Below the pieces are notes generated by a model. It made no database searches, was not told the DNA's origin, and worked only from the letters and a program-made list of their open reading frames with translations. The position numbers and the translations under genes were made by a program. A stretch of 64,000 bases of DNA from JAFGCY01 sp964609245 (GTDB lineage Bacteria > 4484-113 > JAFGCY01). The DNA is taken from positions 4,842-68,841 of the forward strand of contig CAZSSB010000013.1 of NCBI GenBank assembly GCA_964609245.1, written 5' to 3'. Shown piece after piece: positions 60,941 through 64,000 of the stretch. Each line of letters opens with the position of its first letter. Positions within the stretch are counted from its first letter, which is position 1.

Positions 60941-63750
60941 GTGCGCGCTGCGCGGTGATGGCTGCGCTCATCGTGTTGCTGATCGGCATGAGTGCTGGCC
61001 GATCCTGGGCGCTTGAGACCCCCAACGAGGAGGAGTGGGCCAGGATTCGCGCCGCGGGCCGCGTCGACGAGATCCAGGCCAACATGCTGAGACTCAACGC
61101 AGAGTCCCAGGGCCGGCAGCTGAGCGAAAGCGAGATTGTCACTGCAATCGGACGGGACTACGGCCTGCCCACCTCCAAGTCGCATGCCGGCGCCGTAGCC
61201 GGTTCGCTGCGCGTCAATCTCGACATGAACGACGTGATCGACGAGCGCGACATCCTGCCGCTGGGGTTTTACGATCCCGGCCGCTCAGTATCGACAACGG
61301 TGCCCTGGGGGGGCAGCGGCGACGATTTCCAGCCCAACGTGCTGGTGCTGCTTGTCAAGTTCAGTGACTTCGATGAGCCAACGGATAAGAAGAACGATGG
61401 AAACGACAATGACGTTAACCACGACACTGACTGGGCGGAGGACCGCTGGTTCGACCTGACCACGCCCGCGGACCTGGAGGACACCAGCGTCGGCTATTAC
61501 TACAAGCGCGCCAGCTACGGCAAGCTGGAGCTGATCGGCGACGTCTACAACGACACGGACTTCGACAGCAGCATCTGCGATGATGACGGCTGGCTCACCA
61601 GTAGCTACACGCGTGAGGAAATCGACGGCGACGGCACGGGTGACACGGCCAACTGGTGGGACGTCATCGAGGATGCCGTCAGCCAGATTGACGACTACGT
61701 GGATTTCAGCGACTACGACGCCAACGACGATGGCTATGTCGACGGCCTGGTGACCATTTACGCCGGTCCGGATGACTACACCAGCAGCATGTGGCACTAC
61801 CGCTGGTACGGCTACGTCAACTACACCAGTGACGGCGTCCGCGTGTATTCGGGCATCTGGTCGTCCGAGGAGGCCTACCGGCGTACCTGGTGCCACGAGT
61901 TCGGACACGAGCTGGGGCTGCCCGACCTGTATGACGTGGGCGGCTCAAGCAGCGGCGACGACATGCCCGGCACCGGCTACTGGGGCGTGATGGCCAGCTG
62001 GACCGCCAGCCAGGGCAAGATCCCGCCGCTGCCCTGCGGCTGGGCGCGGATGCACCTGCGGTTCGCCCCGGTCGTCGACGTGCTGACCACCGGCAGTGCG
62101 CAGACGCTGACGATCAATCGCGCCACCAGCAGCGCGGACACCAACACGCTGTTCCGCGTCTGGCGCAACGGTGCCGTCGGCAAGGAGTTCTTCCTGCTGG
62201 AGTACCGCGACACCGACGATGACAGCGACAACCTCGATCAAAACCTGCCCGGCGGTGGAGGGGTGCTGATCTGGCACGTCAACGAGGACCGTACCACAGG
62301 CAACAACCACGACAACGCCTTCGATCCGCAGCGGGTCTGGCTGGAGTGCGCCGACGTGGTCGGTGATCCCACCGATGGCGACAACCCCTGGCGGTCAGGC
62401 TACAACGGCGCCGACAGCTACGACTATTTTGATGACTCCACGACGCCGAACGCCAAGGACTACGACGCCAACAACACGTACGTGAAGATCGACCCGACCA
62501 ACTCGCCCGGCGGTGCCTCGATGACCGTCGAGGTGACCAACGAGGCGTCCAGCGGCCTGCCGACGCTGAGCTGGGACTCGCCCGCCTCCGGAGCCACCGT
62601 CAGCGGCGACGTGACGGTCGATGTGACGAGCAACGCAGCCAGCAAGGTCGAATACTACGTCGACGGCTGCCTGAAGCACATCGAGACCGGACCCGGGCCG
62701 TACAGCGGCTTCAACTGGGATACGGTCACCGCGCTCGACGGCGAGGTGACGCTGCGCGCGATCGCCCACAACAGCAGCGGCAATGATCCGGTGCGCGTGA
62801 GTGAGCGCGGCGTGACCGTCGATAACGGCGCCGTTTCAGGCCAGAGCCCGGTCTGGAGCGATAGCTTCGACTCCTATTCCGGAGATACCGACAGCGACCT
62901 GCTGGGGCTCTGGAACCTGCACGAGGATGCGATGGGCCTGGACATCCGCATCGTCAGCGACCCCCACAAGGGGAGTAGTGGCAAGGCCATTGCCTTCGCC
63001 CAGAGCAGCTTCCCCGATCTGCCCGCCAGCCAGAATACCGACGATCCCAACGCCGGGGTCTACCAGGGCGAGGACGACGAGTGGCTGATGACGCCGCGGA
63101 TCGGGCTCTACGGCTATACGGACCTGGAACTCAACTACGAGACCTGCTTTCGGGTCAGCGGCTGGGGTGAGGCCATCCTGATTACCCAGATCAGCGACGA
63201 TGACGGGGTCACCTGGGATGAGCTCGACCACCTGACCTGGTACGTGCAGTCCTCGGACGATCCGCACTACTCCGGTTGGTGGCGGGACGATCCGGAAACC
63301 GAGACCAACTACTGGGCGGCCAAGAGCATCGTTCTCGATGACTACGAAAACAGCGATGTCTACATCCGGTTCATGTTCGTCGGCGGCCGCGGTTACAACG
63401 TCGGAATGGCGCTGGATGATTTCGAGATCACGGGCACGGCCAAGCCGCTGTCGCTGACGAGTGTCAGTCCCGAGCGGGCCGAAGTATCTGACAGCGTGAC
63501 GCTGAACGGCAACGGTTTCCTGGCCAGCCAGGGCAGCGGCGAGGTACGCTTCAATGACGGGTCGGGAGGCTATGTGACAGCCTCGATCACGAGCTGGACC
63601 AACGTCAAGATCGTCTGCACCGTGCCCAGCAACGCGTTCAGCGGCGATCCGGACGGTGTCTGGGTCTATCAGGACTTTCAAGAATCGAACAAGAAGGCGT
63701 TCACGGTGGTATTGCCGGCGCCGAGCATCGACGATTTGGAGCAGTTATAG
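60937..63750 (+). CDS. Secreted M6 (immune inhibitor A-like) metalloprotease with IPT domain
   Basis: 937 aa. Signal peptide (MAALIVLLIGMSAGRSWALE), propeptide-like region (about 25-120), and an M6 catalytic domain whose zinc motif is CHEFGHELGLPDLYD, with His320, Glu321 and His324 and a downstream Asp typical of metzincin-like M6. A beta-sandwich (Big-like; SGDVTVDVTSNAASKVEYYV) and a jelly-roll region follow, then an IPT/TIG domain (about 845-930; SVSPERAEVSDSVTLNGNGF). Predicted to act on extracellular protein. Its GTG overlaps the stop of the cohesin-like lipoprotein by 4 nt. Confidence 0.87.
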   Translation: MSARCAVMAALIVLLIGMSAGRSWALETPNEEEWARIRAAGRVDEIQANMLRLNAESQGRQLSESEIVTAIGRDYGLPTSKSHAGAVAGSLRVNLDMNDVIDERDILPLGFYDPGRSVSTTVPWGGSGDDFQPNVLVLLVKFSDFDEPTDKKNDGNDNDVNHDTDWAEDRWFDLTTPADLEDTSVGYYYKRASYGKLELIGDVYNDTDFDSSICDDDGWLTSSYTREEIDGDGTGDTANWWDVIEDAVSQIDDYVDFSDYDANDDGYVDGLVTIYAGPDDYTSSMWHYRWYGYVNYTSDGVRVYSGIWSSEEAYRRTWCHEFGHELGLPDLYDVGGSSSGDDMPGTGYWGVMASWTASQGKIPPLPCGWARMHLRFAPVVDVLTTGSAQTLTINRATSSADTNTLFRVWRNGAVGKEFFLLEYRDTDDDSDNLDQNLPGGGGVLIWHVNEDRTTGNNHDNAFDPQRVWLECADVVGDPTDGDNPWRSGYNGADSYDYFDDSTTPNAKDYDANNTYVKIDPTNSPGGASMTVEVTNEASSGLPTLSWDSPASGATVSGDVTVDVTSNAASKVEYYVDGCLKHIETGPGPYSGFNWDTVTALDGEVTLRAIAHNSSGNDPVRVSERGVTVDNGAVSGQSPVWSDSFDSYSGDTDSDLLGLWNLHEDAMGLDIRIVSDPHKGSSGKAIAFAQSSFPDLPASQNTDDPNAGVYQGEDDEWLMTPRIGLYGYTDLELNYETCFRVSGWGEAILITQISDDDGVTWDELDHLTWYVQSSDDPHYSGWWRDDPETETNYWAAKSIVLDDYENSDVYIRFMFVGGRGYNVGMALDDFEITGTAKPLSLTSVSPERAEVSDSVTLNGNGFLASQGSGEVRFNDGSGGYVTASITSWTNVKIVCTVPSNAFSGDPDGVWVYQDFQESNKKAFTVVLPAPSIDDLEQL

Positions 63751-63836
63751 GGCTGCGAATGGTAATGTATAAGGACAAGTGGTTGGGCGCTATGCTCTGT
63801 GGCGGAATCGAACGGGCGGCGCGCGGGGAGGAGGCT

Positions 63837-64000
63837 ATGCGTAATCTGGTGATTGCAGCAGTAGTGGCAGTTCTGGTCGCGGGGTGCGGCGGTGGCGGAG
63901 CCACCAACTACGTACCGTTGCTTGACCTGGGTTCACCGGACCCGATTCAGGAAGAGGTGGACCTGCACTACGTACCGCAGGTTGACGCGGGGTTCATTCA
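63837..64000 (+). CDS. Lipoprotein, 5' part only (runs off the window)
   Basis: The ATG has a strong GGGGAGGAGG ribosome site. The first 54 residues begin MRNLVIAAVVAVLVAGCGG, a signal peptide with lipobox Cys17, followed by a Gly-rich linker and VDLHYVPQVDAGF. The reading frame is open to the window end. Product unknown. Confidence 0.75.
   Translation, partial: MRNLVIAAVVAVLVAGCGGGGATNYVPLLDLGSPDPIQEEVDLHYVPQVDAGFI

Overview
The window is high-GC bacterial chromosome (roughly two thirds G+C by eye), densely packed, with 48 complete or gap-crossed genes and one gene running off the right edge. There is no phage, insertion sequence or CRISPR signature. Three runs of exactly 100 N (12290-12389, 22818-22917, 56838-56937) are scaffold gaps of unknown true length, and two of them interrupt genes. 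I cannot name the organism. BshC (bacillithiol), a yaaR-holB pair, a DUF2993/DUF5693 envelope operon, PilB/PilT and HerA suggest an uncultured Terrabacteria-type lineage (Armatimonadota-, Deinococcota- or Chloroflexota-like). The many lipoproteins, most with Cys-Gly-Gly after the lipobox, and the frequent leaderless promoters fit a metagenome-assembled genome.

Layout. 1-7.2 kb: a YjbQ-family gene, bshC with a TIM-barrel isomerase, a secreted CotH-kinase lipoprotein, and pilB-pilT on the minus strand. 9.5-11.8 kb: frr-uppS-cdsA. 11.8-17.9 kb: a 60-aa protein, a histone-H1-like repeat protein broken by a gap, an M19 dipeptidase, a lipoprotein coupled to rlmN, and a cohesin/dockerin-like protein. 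17.9-19.8 kb: four tandem paralogs of an unrecognised small membrane protein. 19.8-25.7 kb: a membrane protein, a DsbD-type reductase, an MBL hydrolase divergent from yaaR-holB, and a Xer recombinase. 25.7-31.4 kb: a four-gene envelope operon. 31.4-37.8 kb: mnmA, herA, a NurA-like candidate, rplY and pth on the minus strand, a STAS protein, and a lone ABC ATPase. 38-51.8 kb: an accessory block of five large lipoproteins. 52-64 kb: FmdB-type and HD-GYP-like proteins, a DUF4236-TPR protein, an S9 peptidase, a Tricorn-like protease, a cohesin-like lipoprotein coupled to an M6 metalloprotease, and the start of one more lipoprotein.

Two themes stand out. First, a recurring surface module: cohesin-like beta-sandwich, then a double dockerin-like Ca-binding repeat, then an FN3-like domain. 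It occurs in four proteins (3233, 16657, 38057, 42836) fused to different C-terminal cargo: CotH kinase with PKD domains, nothing further, three C39-like papain-fold domains, or a long Gly-rich region. A stand-alone cohesin-like lipoprotein is translationally coupled to a secreted metalloprotease at 60.4 kb. Second, at least nine genes have a TANNNT -10 box exactly 6 nt before the start codon, which predicts leaderless mRNAs; this includes one back-to-back pair separated by only 39 bp. The best candidates for undescribed biology are the four-paralog membrane cassette, the cohesin/dockerin module system, and the set of three lipoproteins sharing an unnamed domain at 46.5-51.8 kb.
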